53,520 nt of DNA from Deltaproteobacteria bacterium (GTDB taxonomy: Bacteria > Desulfobacterota > Desulfuromonadia > Desulfuromonadales > Geopsychrobacteraceae). Below, in pieces: positions 1 through 10,873 of this stretch. The notes below the pieces were generated by a model. It was not told where the DNA came from and searched no databases. It saw only the letters and a program-made list of their open reading frames with translations. Location of the stretch: contig JAGYPB010000014.1 in the NCBI GenBank assembly GCA_018399135.1, forward strand, positions 1-53,520, given 5' to 3'. The translations under genes were made by a program, and so were the position numbers. The stretch's first letter is position 1. Every line of letters starts with the position of its first letter.

Positions 1-15
1 AGCGTCCCTTGACAT

Positions 16-45
16 AGGATCCCCGATCCGGTGCTGAACAGATAC
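16..45 (+). repeat. 3' part of a dispersed palindromic repeat (copy C)
   Basis: These 30 bases are identical to 49041-49070, which is the 3' half of a 58-bp intergenic repeat (full copies at 49013-49070 and, inverted, 41127-41184). The piece holds the short GGATC-CCC-GATCC hairpin and the GCTGAACAGATAC arm. Bases 1-15 differ from the full copies, so this copy is either diverged on its left or cut by the window edge. Confidence 0.75.
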
Positions 46-81
46 GTTCGTTATAGATAAATCAATAACAACATCACGGTC

Positions 82-136
82 GCGGGGTCGCGGCCCCGCA
101 CTCCGCCATACTTTTGGCAGACGCTCCAAAAGTATG
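82..136. repeat. Two adjacent perfect hairpins in the non-coding 1-345 region
   Basis: Bases 1-345 hold no gene I can support. Within them are GCGGGG/CCCCGC (82-87 and 94-99) and an 11-bp perfect inverted repeat CATACTTTTGG/CCAAAAGTATG (107-117 and 126-136, 8-nt loop). Both look like parts of a dispersed palindromic repeat rather than a terminator, because neither is followed by a T-run. Short ORFs read through this stretch in both directions have no recognisable domain. Confidence 0.5.
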
Positions 137-345
137 CAAAAGAGCTTTCCACTGGCGTGGGGCGACTTGAGATACGCATGGTGCAGAGCATTTTTCGTCG
201 GCAGTTTTAGACGGCTGGTCGCGACCTCTTTTTACGAAGGGCAAAAAGCGCCCCCTTTCGCTTGCGCTCGCCAGGGGGTGCCGCGCGAACCGCCGGTTGT
301 GAAGGTTTTTGAAACAATGCAACCTACGTAGGCTTGCCAAAAACA

Positions 346-2690
<2,345 letters not shown>

Positions 2691-2794
2691 TTATTTCATC
2701 CGTATCATGCGGATTCGCTTCAACGAATGCAAGAATTTCTCCTGCTCTAAAGAATAAGGTAACAGTACAATGCAAAAACAGAGGACACCGTTCG

Positions 2795-4048
2795 ATGGAT
2801 GAAGCAACCTGGCGCATTCTGGCGCTTTTTTTTCTGCTCTTGTTGTCCGGTTTCTTTTCCGGGTCTGAAACGGCATTTACCTCTTTAGATCGGCTCAGGT
2901 TGCGCTTGCTACAGCAAAAGCAGCATCCAGGCGCAGATAAACTGGCTGAGCTTGTCGATAATCCTGACCGTACCTTAAGTGGTGTGCTGGTTGGCAACAA
3001 TCTGGTCAATATCGCGTCGTCGGTTATTGCAGCCGGTCTGTTTGTCAGTCTTTTCGGCGATCAGGGGGAATGGCTGACTATTCTGATTCTGACCCCGATT
3101 CTGCTGGTTTTTTCTGAAGTCTGCCCTAAAACCCTGGCGGCACAGTACCCGGAACGATTTTCCTTTATCGTGCTGCGACCAATGCGCGGTTTTCTGTTTG
3201 TTATGGCACCGGTCATTCGTGTGGTGGCTGGTACATCCAGGCTGTTAACCAGCTTTTTGCGTAAGCACCAGGCCGAAGGTCTCCAGGTATCGGAGGATGG
3301 CATTAAGGCGCTGATTGAGGCCGGTGAAGAGTCGGGAGTCGTTGCCGCTGAGCAGCGGCGGATGCTGCACGGAATTTTTGAATTGTCCGAGACCAGGGTG
3401 CGCGATGTCATGATTCCGCGAACAGAAGTCGTCGGCATCGCGGATACGTTATCCTTTGAAGAGGTACTGGATATGGTGCTCCAGGCGCGACATTCCCGTT
3501 TTCCGGTGTATCACGAGAATCTTGACAACATAGTCGGGGTGTTGCACTCAAAAAATGTTCTGGCATATATCCAGCGCCCGGCTGATTTTTCCTTCGAGGG
3601 TGCTTGCCGCAAGCCCTACTACGTGCCGGAGTCAAAACGGATCGGTGTGCTTTTGCAGAGTTTCTTGAAAATGCGTGAACATCTGGCTATCGTTGTCGAT
3701 GAGTATGGTGGCATGGAGGGGATCGTCACTCTTGAAGATGTCGTTGAGGAGGTCGTCGGCGATATCAATGATGAATATGATATTGCTGAAGTTGAATTTA
3801 AGGAGCTGGCACCCGGCCATTACCTGATCGATGCCGCCATGCCTCTGCGAGAAGTCAACCGGCGTCTGGGGCTTGAGCTTCCCGAAGAGCAGGTTACTAC
3901 GTTGGCCGGCCATATTTTTCAGCTCAGTGGCAGCATTCCCGCTGAAGGTGACACCTTTGATGAGGGGTCGATCCGCTTTCGCGTCAGACGGATGGAAGAA
4001 AGAAGAATAGAAGAAATTGAAATATTTATTGTGCCGCCACTCCAGTAA
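2795..4048 (+). CDS. CNNM/CorC-family membrane protein with CBS pair (hemolysin C-like)
   Basis: A 417-aa integral membrane protein. The N-terminal DUF21/CNNM domain has about four hydrophobic helices (residues roughly 8-30, 60-130). A cytosolic CBS-domain pair follows (VRDVMIPRTEVV near residue 200, then IVVDEYGGMEGIVTLEDVVEEVVGDI near 300), and a CorC_HlyC transporter-associated domain lies at the C terminus (about 335-415). The family is linked to Mg2+/Co2+ efflux and homeostasis; the older 'hemolysin' label is not informative. An AGAGGA ribosome site precedes the ATG. It is separate from the dcw operon, which has its own promoter 140 bp downstream. Confidence 0.88.
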   Translation: MDEATWRILALFFLLLLSGFFSGSETAFTSLDRLRLRLLQQKQHPGADKLAELVDNPDRTLSGVLVGNNLVNIASSVIAAGLFVSLFGDQGEWLTILILTPILLVFSEVCPKTLAAQYPERFSFIVLRPMRGFLFVMAPVIRVVAGTSRLLTSFLRKHQAEGLQVSEDGIKALIEAGEESGVVAAEQRRMLHGIFELSETRVRDVMIPRTEVVGIADTLSFEEVLDMVLQARHSRFPVYHENLDNIVGVLHSKNVLAYIQRPADFSFEGACRKPYYVPESKRIGVLLQSFLKMREHLAIVVDEYGGMEGIVTLEDVVEEVVGDINDEYDIAEVEFKELAPGHYLIDAAMPLREVNRRLGLELPEEQVTTLAGHIFQLSGSIPAEGDTFDEGSIRFRVRRMEERRIEEIEIFIVPPLQ

Positions 4049-4186
4049 TCATCCTGATAACCTAATAGTCCATAGAAATTAGCTAGTTCTCTCCATGTTT
4101 CCAGCCTTGAAAGCATGGTCGGCCCAAGTCCTTGTCTTAGCAATACTTTTCTTTTTTTCTCAGAAGACCTGTATCCAGATTTTCCC

Positions 4187-4215
4187 TTGACACTTCAGGG
4201 GCTCACCGCTATATT
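4187..4215 (+). promoter_or_regulatory. Sigma70 promoter of the dcw (mraZ) operon
   Basis: A consensus TTGACA (4187-4192) and TATATT (4210-4215) are separated by exactly 17 bp. The expected start of transcription near 4222 lies just ahead of the MraZ boxes. This is the strongest vegetative promoter I see in the window and it precedes about 17 kb of closely packed division and wall genes. Confidence 0.85.
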
Positions 4216-4225
4216 TTCTAAACCT

Positions 4226-4255
4226 GGTGTCAAATAGTGTCAAGAGGTGTCATTT
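4226..4255 (+). promoter_or_regulatory. MraZ operator: three direct repeats with 10-bp period
   Basis: GGTGTCAAAT, AGTGTCAAGA and GGTGTCATTT follow one another without a gap, so GTGTCA recurs every 10 bp on one face of the helix, just downstream of the promoter. MraZ proteins bind tandem GTG-containing boxes at this period and repress their own operon. The third box overlaps the ribosome-binding AGAGGTG and the likely TTG start of mraZ. Confidence 0.8.
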
Positions 4256-4697
4256 GAAGTTTTCCGGCGAGTTTAATGTCAGTATCGATCTCAAAGGACG
4301 GGTCAGTATTCCGGCTCCGTTTCGGGATGAGCTGCGTCAGGACTACGAAAGTGACGGCCTGGTGGTGACGCGCTACAAGAATGGTCTGGTGGCGTACCCG
4401 CGCAAACGTTGGGATGAGATTTGTACCAAGGTACTTGCCATGTCGCCTGGTCCGATGCGTGAGGCAAATTTGCGCAACCGGATTGCACCCGCGCGCGAAT
4501 GTCAGTTTAATGCCCAGGGGCGTATTCAGATATCCCAGGCATTGCGTGAGCATGCTGGACTCGACAAGGAAGCTGTGGTTATCGGTATGTTTGAAAAAAT
4601 AGAGATCTGGAGTCAGCAGGCCCATGCTCTGATCGTAGCCGAGTCGGAAGCGTTGCTGAGCGACGATGCGCAGGGGCAGGCGGATCTGGGTTTCTAA
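4254..4697 (+). CDS. mraZ: Transcriptional regulator MraZ
   Basis: A DNA-binding autoregulator of the dcw operon, built of two SpoVT-AbrB-like domains and active as a ring-shaped oligomer. I choose the TTG at 4254 (about 147 aa, protein starting KFSGEFNVSIDLKGRVSIP after the initiator). It has AGAGGTG at proper spacing, and the family normally begins right at this motif. A GTG at 4227 in frame would add nine residues encoded by the operator itself and has no good ribosome site. Two repeated DXKGRV/AQGRI-type motifs are visible, near residues 10 and 90. It overlaps rsmH by 1 bp. Confidence 0.88.
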   Translation: MKFSGEFNVSIDLKGRVSIPAPFRDELRQDYESDGLVVTRYKNGLVAYPRKRWDEICTKVLAMSPGPMREANLRNRIAPARECQFNAQGRIQISQALREHAGLDKEAVVIGMFEKIEIWSQQAHALIVAESEALLSDDAQGQADLGF

Positions 4698-5641
4698 TGG
4701 CAGCCGAGCTTTATTCGCATCTGCCGGTACTGCCTGAAGAAGTTATCCATTGGCTTGATCCACAACCGGGTGGTGTTTTCCTTGATGGCACTCTGGGTGG
4801 TGCCGGGCATGCTCGATTGATTCTTGACCGGGCGCCGGCCAGTCGGTTGATCGGTGTTGACCGCGATGCTGCCGCTCTGGCTAATGCAGCGCAAATCCTG
4901 GCCCCTTACGGCGATCGTGTCAGCCTCCATCATACCGAATTCGATCAGGCTGCCGGTCTGTTAACGCAACTTGGTCTTTCCGGTCTCGATGGCATGCTCC
5001 TCGACCTGGGGGTCTCTTCCCATCAGCTCGATACCCGCGAGCGGGGGTTTTCTTTCAGATATGAGGCCCCGTTGGATATGCGCATGAATCCGCAGGCCGG
5101 GACGACCGCCGCCGAGGTTGTCAATGAGCTCGAAGAGGCGCCATTGCGCCAATTGTTCTTTGATTTTGGAGAGGAGCGTTACAGCCGTCGGATAGCCGCA
5201 CGAATTGTTGCTCAGCGGCAACAGGAACCGATTTCAACTACCACCCAACTGGCGGATCTGGTGCGTGCTGCCGTTCCCGGTGGTCATCGTCCTGATCGCA
5301 TCCATCCGGCGACCAGGGTGTTCCAGGCGTTACGAATTTATGTGAATGACGAGCTTGGTCAGCTCAAGCGTGGCATCGACGCCGCTATTGATCTGCTCAA
5401 ACCCGGAGGTCGGCTGGTAGTGATCAGTTTTCATTCTCTTGAAGATCGCATTGTTAAACAACTGTTTCGCTCAAGGGCACGAGGGTGTATCTGCCCGCCG
5501 CGTTTGCCTGTATGTCAATGCCAACATCAGCCTGACGTTGTTTTGTTGACACGCAAAGGAATCAAGGCGACATCTGCAGAAATAGAACATAACCAACGCT
5601 CACGCAGCGCTATTTTACGAGCTGTTCAGCGTTGTCAGTAA
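4697..5641 (+). CDS. rsmH: 16S rRNA (cytosine1402-N4)-methyltransferase RsmH
   Basis: Methylates N4 of C1402 in the decoding centre of 16S rRNA with S-adenosylmethionine. At 314 aa it is normal for RsmH (MraW). The N terminus HLPVLPEEVIHWL is a family hallmark. The SAM-binding FLDGTLGGAGHA lies near residues 28-39, the LDLGVSSHQLD segment near 100, and VISFHSLEDRIVK near 245. Second gene of the dcw operon, its start overlapping the mraZ stop codon, which implies translational coupling. Confidence 0.96.
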   Translation: MAAELYSHLPVLPEEVIHWLDPQPGGVFLDGTLGGAGHARLILDRAPASRLIGVDRDAAALANAAQILAPYGDRVSLHHTEFDQAAGLLTQLGLSGLDGMLLDLGVSSHQLDTRERGFSFRYEAPLDMRMNPQAGTTAAEVVNELEEAPLRQLFFDFGEERYSRRIAARIVAQRQQEPISTTTQLADLVRAAVPGGHRPDRIHPATRVFQALRIYVNDELGQLKRGIDAAIDLLKPGGRLVVISFHSLEDRIVKQLFRSRARGCICPPRLPVCQCQHQPDVVLLTRKGIKATSAEIEHNQRSRSAILRAVQRCQ

Positions 5642-5652
5642 GGGGGTTTGCC

Positions 5653-5970
5653 ATGTCACAAGTGATTCCGCAGACACGTATTAAAATCAATGGCTTTGCT
5701 CTCGCCCGACCACGTTTAAGCCCAATGCTGGTGGTGATCGTGCTGATGTCACTGTTATCACTGTTGTTTGTCTGGTCGCGGATCCATGCTATCAGCCTTG
5801 AATATGATATCTCCCGGCTCGAGCTGGATCTGCGGGAGCAAAATCAGCAGGTGAAGGAGCTTTCTCTGGAGGTAGCTTTTCTTTCTCGTGACGAGCGCAT
5901 TGAAACACTGGCAAGAAACGAACTGGGCTTGCGCGATCCAGCGCCAGGTCAGCTCATTCGAGTGGAGTAA
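5653..5970 (+). CDS. ftsL: Cell division protein FtsL
   Basis: A small bitopic membrane protein (105 aa) of the FtsQLB/divisome core. It has a short cytoplasmic N terminus, one transmembrane helix (about residues 24-45, PMLVVIVLMSLLSLLFVW) and a periplasmic coiled coil (about 48-85, rich in E/L/Q heptads). It is identified by size, topology and position between rsmH and ftsI, since FtsL is poorly conserved in sequence. The ATG at 5653 has AGGGGG upstream; an in-frame GTG at 5632 inside rsmH is less likely. Confidence 0.85.
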   Translation: MSQVIPQTRIKINGFALARPRLSPMLVVIVLMSLLSLLFVWSRIHAISLEYDISRLELDLREQNQQVKELSLEVAFLSRDERIETLARNELGLRDPAPGQLIRVE

Positions 5971-5978
5971 TACGGGAT

Positions 5979-7928
5979 ATGTCGCATGAGGCAGGACAGT
6001 TCCGCATCCGGATTTTTGGAGTGCTGTTCATTCTGGTTTTTTGCGTTATAGCTGCGCGTGCATATCAATTGCAGGTGGTTGAAGCTCCGGAGTTGCAGGC
6101 GCGGGCTGATCAGCAACGTCATCATGTCATCAAGCTTGCCCCGCGCCGTGGAACCATTGTCGATCGTAATGGTAGTCCCCTGGCCGTCAGTCTCGAAGTT
6201 GATTCCCTCTACGCTGATCCGGTGTTAATTACGGATCCCGCTGCTACGGCGAAAAAACTTGCGCCACTGTTGAAAAATTCCCAGTCCGATTTAATCAGAA
6301 CCCTCTCTGCAAAAGGCAGGCGTTTTGTCTGGCTCCAGCGCATGATGGATCCTGAGGTAGCTGACGCCGTGCGTCAGCTCAGAATCCCCGGGTTGGCTTT
6401 TGTCAGTGAACGTAAGCGTTATTATCCCCAGTCCGCGATTGGAGCTCATGTCATAGGTTTTACCGGACTTGATCCGCGAGGACTGGAAGGGGTTGAGTTG
6501 GAGTATGATCGTTTGCTGCAGGGGGAACCGGAACTGTTGATATCGACCAAGGACGCTCGCGGTAATGGTCTGGCAAGCGCCGAGGCACCAATCCAGGGGG
6601 GAGCGGGTGGACATAACCTGCAACTGACCCTTGATCGCTCCTTACAGTATATCGCCGAAAAGGAACTGGCACGGGTGGTGCGTGAAAGTGATGCAATCGG
6701 CGGCACCCTGGTGATGCTTGAGCCAGCCAGCGGACGGATTTTGGCGTTGGCCAGCTGGCCGGATTTCAATCCCAATCTAGCCGGCCGCTATAAACCGGAT
6801 GAGCGTCGTAACCGAGCCATTTGCGATGTTTATGAGCCGGGTTCAACCTTCAAGCCTTTTTTGCTCGCTGGGATTCTTGAGGAGGGGCTGATGACCCCCG
6901 AGCAGACCCTTTACTGTGAACAGGGGCGCTATTCGGTTGGCGGCAGCGTTGTTCGTGATCATCGCAAATTTGGTGATCTGACGCTCATGGAAATGTTGAA
7001 ATTCAGTAGCAACATTGGCTTTGTCAAACTCGGCAAAACGCTTGAGCGTGATCGTTATTATCGCTACCTTCAGTCTTTCGGTTTTGGATCCAAGACCGGT
7101 GTCGATTTCCCCGGTGAGGTTAGCGGGCTGATTCGCCCACCATCACGTTGGTTTGAAATTGATCTTGCGGCTATTTCTTTTGGTCAGGGAATCAGTGTCA
7201 CATCTATTCAGATGGCTGCGGCAATGGCTGCCATTGCCAACGGTGGTTTGTTGATGGAACCTTACCTGGTAGAAACTGTCACCGATGCCGATCATCAGGT
7301 GGTGCAGCGGAGACTTCCGGAAGTACGCCATCGAGTTATTTCAGAAAAAACTGCGACCCAGGTGCGCCAGATGATGGTTGAGGTGACCGAGCCCGGTGGT
7401 ACCGGTATTCGAGGTGCCGTTCCCGGTTTTCGGGTGGCCGGTAAAACCGGTACCGCCCAGAAGGTTGATGCCGTGACCGGAGGTTATTCTATCGATAAGC
7501 GGATAGCTTCCTTTATCGGCTTTGTGCCGGCTGATAACCCGGCCATGGTTATTGCCGTGACTGTCGATGAACCACAGGGGACCGTCTACGGTGGACAGGT
7601 TGCCGCTCCGGTGTTTTCCCGCGTGGCGGCACAGGCCTTAAATCATTTGAACATTCTTCCACAAAGTCAGACTGAAACCCTGGCGATTGTTCCAGTGATT
7701 GATGACCCTTTGCCGGATCTGGCGGCCTTATTGCCGCTACGAACTCAAGAGGATGGTCTGGTCATGCCCGATTTTCAAGGTATGAGCTACCGTCAGGTAC
7801 TTAAGGCGATGGAACAGCAGGGATTGAATCTAAAGTTGACCGGTAGCGGTCGAGCGGTTGAACAATACCCCCATGCGGGGGAACCGATCCCTTACGGCAA
7901 GGAAGCCTGGGTGCATTTTGGCGCCTGA
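5979..7928 (+). CDS. ftsI: Peptidoglycan transpeptidase FtsI (PBP3) with PASTA domain
   Basis: The septal cross-linking enzyme of the divisome (649 aa). It has an N-terminal membrane anchor (about residues 10-30), a pedestal domain starting with PRRGTIVDRNG, and a transpeptidase domain. The penicillin-binding motifs are S289-T-F-K292 (catalytic serine), S343-S-N345 and K489-T-G491. A C-terminal PASTA domain (about 590-648, MPDFQGMSYRQVLKAM) is common in deltaproteobacterial and Gram-positive PBPs but absent from E. coli FtsI. It starts 8 bp after ftsL. The weak ribosome site suggests coupling to ftsL. Confidence 0.95.
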   Translation: MSHEAGQFRIRIFGVLFILVFCVIAARAYQLQVVEAPELQARADQQRHHVIKLAPRRGTIVDRNGSPLAVSLEVDSLYADPVLITDPAATAKKLAPLLKNSQSDLIRTLSAKGRRFVWLQRMMDPEVADAVRQLRIPGLAFVSERKRYYPQSAIGAHVIGFTGLDPRGLEGVELEYDRLLQGEPELLISTKDARGNGLASAEAPIQGGAGGHNLQLTLDRSLQYIAEKELARVVRESDAIGGTLVMLEPASGRILALASWPDFNPNLAGRYKPDERRNRAICDVYEPGSTFKPFLLAGILEEGLMTPEQTLYCEQGRYSVGGSVVRDHRKFGDLTLMEMLKFSSNIGFVKLGKTLERDRYYRYLQSFGFGSKTGVDFPGEVSGLIRPPSRWFEIDLAAISFGQGISVTSIQMAAAMAAIANGGLLMEPYLVETVTDADHQVVQRRLPEVRHRVISEKTATQVRQMMVEVTEPGGTGIRGAVPGFRVAGKTGTAQKVDAVTGGYSIDKRIASFIGFVPADNPAMVIAVTVDEPQGTVYGGQVAAPVFSRVAAQALNHLNILPQSQTETLAIVPVIDDPLPDLAALLPLRTQEDGLVMPDFQGMSYRQVLKAMEQQGLNLKLTGSGRAVEQYPHAGEPIPYGKEAWVHFGA

Positions 7929-7953
7929 TGTTCAGTCTGTGGAGGATGTATTG

Positions 7954-9489
7954 ATGCAGTTGCGTGAATTAATAGGTGTCATCAACCCGGTTGCCGTTGA
8001 AGGGCCAACTGCGGTGGATATCTGTGCGTTAGTATGCGATTCACGTCAGGTTAGCCCGGGTGCTGTTTTCTTCGCTCTGCCCGGCAGTAAAACGGATGGG
8101 CGCAACTATATCTCGCAGGCCATTGCCGCCGGGGCTGTTGCTGTTGTTGCCTGTTCTTTCAAGGGTGTAGTAGCGGTTGCTGACTGCTGTTTTGTTCAGG
8201 TTACTAACGTTCGTCGTGCTATGGCTTTGGCAGCATCCCATTATTATGGTTATCCCGGCAGAGGCATTCCCGTGATCGGTGTCACCGGAACTAACGGTAA
8301 AACCACCATCACCTATCTGATCGAAGCCATTCTCAAAAACGCCGGCTATGTCCCGGCGGTTTTTGGAACAGTGGAATATCGCTTGGCTGACATACTGCGT
8401 TATGAAGCAACCCATACGACGCCGGAATCCCTTGAGTTAATGCGGATGCTGGCAGAGTTCCGGCGCCATGGCGCCAATGTTCTGGTGATGGAGGTTTCAT
8501 CCCATGCCCTGGAACAGCACCGGGTTGATGGCCTTGTTTTTGATGTTGCCGTCTTCACCAATCTGACCCAGGATCACCTCGATTACCACGTCGGACTGGA
8601 TTCTTACTTTGCCAGCAAGTGCCGGCTGTTTACCGAGCTGCTCGGTGCCGGGATTGCCTTGATCAATGCGGATGATCCTTATGGGCAGCGCCTGCTTGCC
8701 GATATGTCGGCAGCGCAAACCTTTGGTCGACAGTCCTCCTGTAATCTCTATCCGCGCCAGGTGTCGGTCGGGCGCGATGGCATTCACGGTATTTTTTCCG
8801 GTAGTCACGGTGACGTGCAGATCGACAGTCCAATGACAGGTGATTTTAATCTGAGCAACTTGTTGGCAGCGGTTGCTGTTGCCCAGCAATTAAATATCAG
8901 CAATGAGCAGATTGCCTCCGGAATAAATAAAGCTCCCCAGGTTCCGGGGCGGCTTGAGCGTGTAGACAACGATTGCGGTGTGCTCGCGCTGGTTGATTAT
9001 GCTCATACAGGCGATGCGCTGGAACAGGTGCTGAAAACCCTCTGTGGTCTTGAATATCGTCGACTTTATACCATCATTGGTTGTGGCGGCGACAGGGATC
9101 CGGGCAAACGTCCAGTGATGGCTGCAGTGGCAGCTGAATATTCAGATCTGGCAATTTTCACCTCGGATAATCCGCGCACGGAAGATCCTCTTGTCATTCT
9201 GGAACAAATACGTGCCGGTGCCCTGGCGGCGGGTAGCAGTGAACTTGATCCAGCGCTGGTTAATAGCGACAGCAGAGGCTTTGTCGTGATACCGGCACGG
9301 CGATCGGCCATTAATTATGCGGCCAGTTTACTCAGCACTGGTGACATGTTGTTGGTCGCCGGTAAGGGGCATGAGGATTATCAGATACTTGGCACGACAA
9401 AAATTCATTTTGATGACCGTGAAGAGGTGAGGCGGGCGTTAGCTCAGGCCTGTGCGGCACCCATTGCTGGAGACCGGACCCATGTTTGA
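7954..9489 (+). CDS. murE: UDP-MurNAc-L-Ala-D-Glu:meso-diaminopimelate ligase MurE
   Basis: Adds the third residue of the peptidoglycan stem peptide in the cytoplasm. At 511 aa it has the Mur ligase N-terminal, central and C-terminal domains. The ATP loop GTNGKTT is at 112-118. The DNPR signature at 405-408 is the marker of enzymes that use meso-diaminopimelate, so the wall is expected to be Gram-negative in type. The ATG at 7954 follows GGAGG by 8 bp. Upstream in-frame codons inside ftsI are unlikely starts. Confidence 0.96.
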   Translation: MQLRELIGVINPVAVEGPTAVDICALVCDSRQVSPGAVFFALPGSKTDGRNYISQAIAAGAVAVVACSFKGVVAVADCCFVQVTNVRRAMALAASHYYGYPGRGIPVIGVTGTNGKTTITYLIEAILKNAGYVPAVFGTVEYRLADILRYEATHTTPESLELMRMLAEFRRHGANVLVMEVSSHALEQHRVDGLVFDVAVFTNLTQDHLDYHVGLDSYFASKCRLFTELLGAGIALINADDPYGQRLLADMSAAQTFGRQSSCNLYPRQVSVGRDGIHGIFSGSHGDVQIDSPMTGDFNLSNLLAAVAVAQQLNISNEQIASGINKAPQVPGRLERVDNDCGVLALVDYAHTGDALEQVLKTLCGLEYRRLYTIIGCGGDRDPGKRPVMAAVAAEYSDLAIFTSDNPRTEDPLVILEQIRAGALAAGSSELDPALVNSDSRGFVVIPARRSAINYAASLLSTGDMLLVAGKGHEDYQILGTTKIHFDDREEVRRALAQACAAPIAGDRTHV

Positions 9490-10870
9490 TCTTGAACGGA
9501 TCGTGCGCATTGTCGGTGGGGAGTTCTGTGGTCGCAAGGTGAATTGCGAACTGACCGGGGTGTCTACCGATAGCCGAAACATGGTACCGGGAGCTCTGTT
9601 TGTTCCGTTGCGGGGCGGGCGATTTGATGGTCATGATTATCTCAGTCAAGCGGTTAAGAATGGCGCCGCTGCCTGCTTAAGTGAAGAGATTGTGGAGGGA
9701 TTAAATGTGCCGGTGGTAAGGGTGGCCGATACCTTGCGCGCCCTGGGCGATATTGCCGCGGCCCATCGTTTTCAACTGCAGGGACCGCTGATTGCCATAA
9801 CCGGTTCCGCCGGCAAAACTACGACCAAGGAAATGCTGGCCGGTATTTTGACGCAGGTTGCTCCAGGGCTTAAGACCTTCGGCAATTTCAACAACCTGAT
9901 CGGTCTGCCGCTGACCCTGTTGCGGATTGAGAAAACCCATCAATGGGCGGTCATTGAAATGGGTACCAGCGCTTTGGGTGAGATTGAACGCCTGACCGAG
10001 ATCGCTCAGCCGACGATCGGAGTGATCACCAATATCGGAGAGGCTCACCTTGAAACCCTGCATGGTCTTGATGGGGTTTCACGCGCCAAAGGGGAGCTCT
10101 ACGCCGGGCTCAAAGGTGGAACGGCAATTATTAATCTCGATGATGAACGGGTTGCGCAGTTGCCCGTTGCTAATGGGGTTAAAAAGCGGACTTATGGCCT
10201 CAACGCTCGGGCCGATGTGCGCGGCGAACATATCGTTGTTGAACCGGGTGCCGTTTGTTTTGAGCTTTTGATCGCTGATCATCGTCGTTCGATTCGGTTG
10301 CCGGTGCCTGGTGTTCATAACGTTCACAATGCCCTGGCTGCCGCCGCTGCAGCTCTTGAGCTTGATGTTTCATTAGAACATGTCGTACACGGACTGGAAG
10401 AGTTTATTCCGGTTCAGGGGCGGATGAATCTCTTTCCCCTGGCAAGCGGCGGTATGCTGCTTGACGACAGTTATAACTCAAATCCCTTGTCAGCACGTTC
10501 CGCCCTCGATGCACTAAATGCGCTCAAGGGGCAGGGCAGGAAAATCGCCATTCTCGGGGACATGCTCGAACTGGGAGAGGACGCTTTACTGTTACATCAG
10601 GCTCTGGGGAAGCGGGTGGGGCAGGTGGCCGATGTGCTGGTCGCGGTCGGCCAATATGGTGAGCAATTGGCGAGCGGGGCTCTCAAGGCAGGGATGCGCA
10701 AAGAGCAGATCTACAAAGTTGCCCATGTCGACGAAGCGATTGAATTGGTGAAGGATTGTCACCGTACCGGCGATCGCTTGCTGGTAAAGGGATCACGTGG
10801 CGTGCAGCTCGATCGTCTGGTGCAGGAACTCAAGTTGGCGGGGCCAGATTCCGCGCAAAGGAAGGGTTGA
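9482..10870 (+). CDS. murF: UDP-MurNAc-tripeptide:D-Ala-D-Ala ligase MurF
   Basis: Adds the D-Ala-D-Ala dipeptide made by Ddl to the UDP-MurNAc-tripeptide. At 462 aa it is normal length. The ATP loop GSAGKTTTKEM lies near residue 108, and the LDDSYNSNPLSA motif near 325 is typical of MurF. The ATG at 9482 overlaps the end of murE by 8 bp and has GGAG 9 bp upstream. An in-frame ATG at 9452 lies inside murE and would add residues not seen in the family. Confidence 0.96.
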   Translation: MFDLERIVRIVGGEFCGRKVNCELTGVSTDSRNMVPGALFVPLRGGRFDGHDYLSQAVKNGAAACLSEEIVEGLNVPVVRVADTLRALGDIAAAHRFQLQGPLIAITGSAGKTTTKEMLAGILTQVAPGLKTFGNFNNLIGLPLTLLRIEKTHQWAVIEMGTSALGEIERLTEIAQPTIGVITNIGEAHLETLHGLDGVSRAKGELYAGLKGGTAIINLDDERVAQLPVANGVKKRTYGLNARADVRGEHIVVEPGAVCFELLIADHRRSIRLPVPGVHNVHNALAAAAAALELDVSLEHVVHGLEEFIPVQGRMNLFPLASGGMLLDDSYNSNPLSARSALDALNALKGQGRKIAILGDMLELGEDALLLHQALGKRVGQVADVLVAVGQYGEQLASGALKAGMRKEQIYKVAHVDEAIELVKDCHRTGDRLLVKGSRGVQLDRLVQELKLAGPDSAQRKG

Positions 10871-10873
10871 CCG

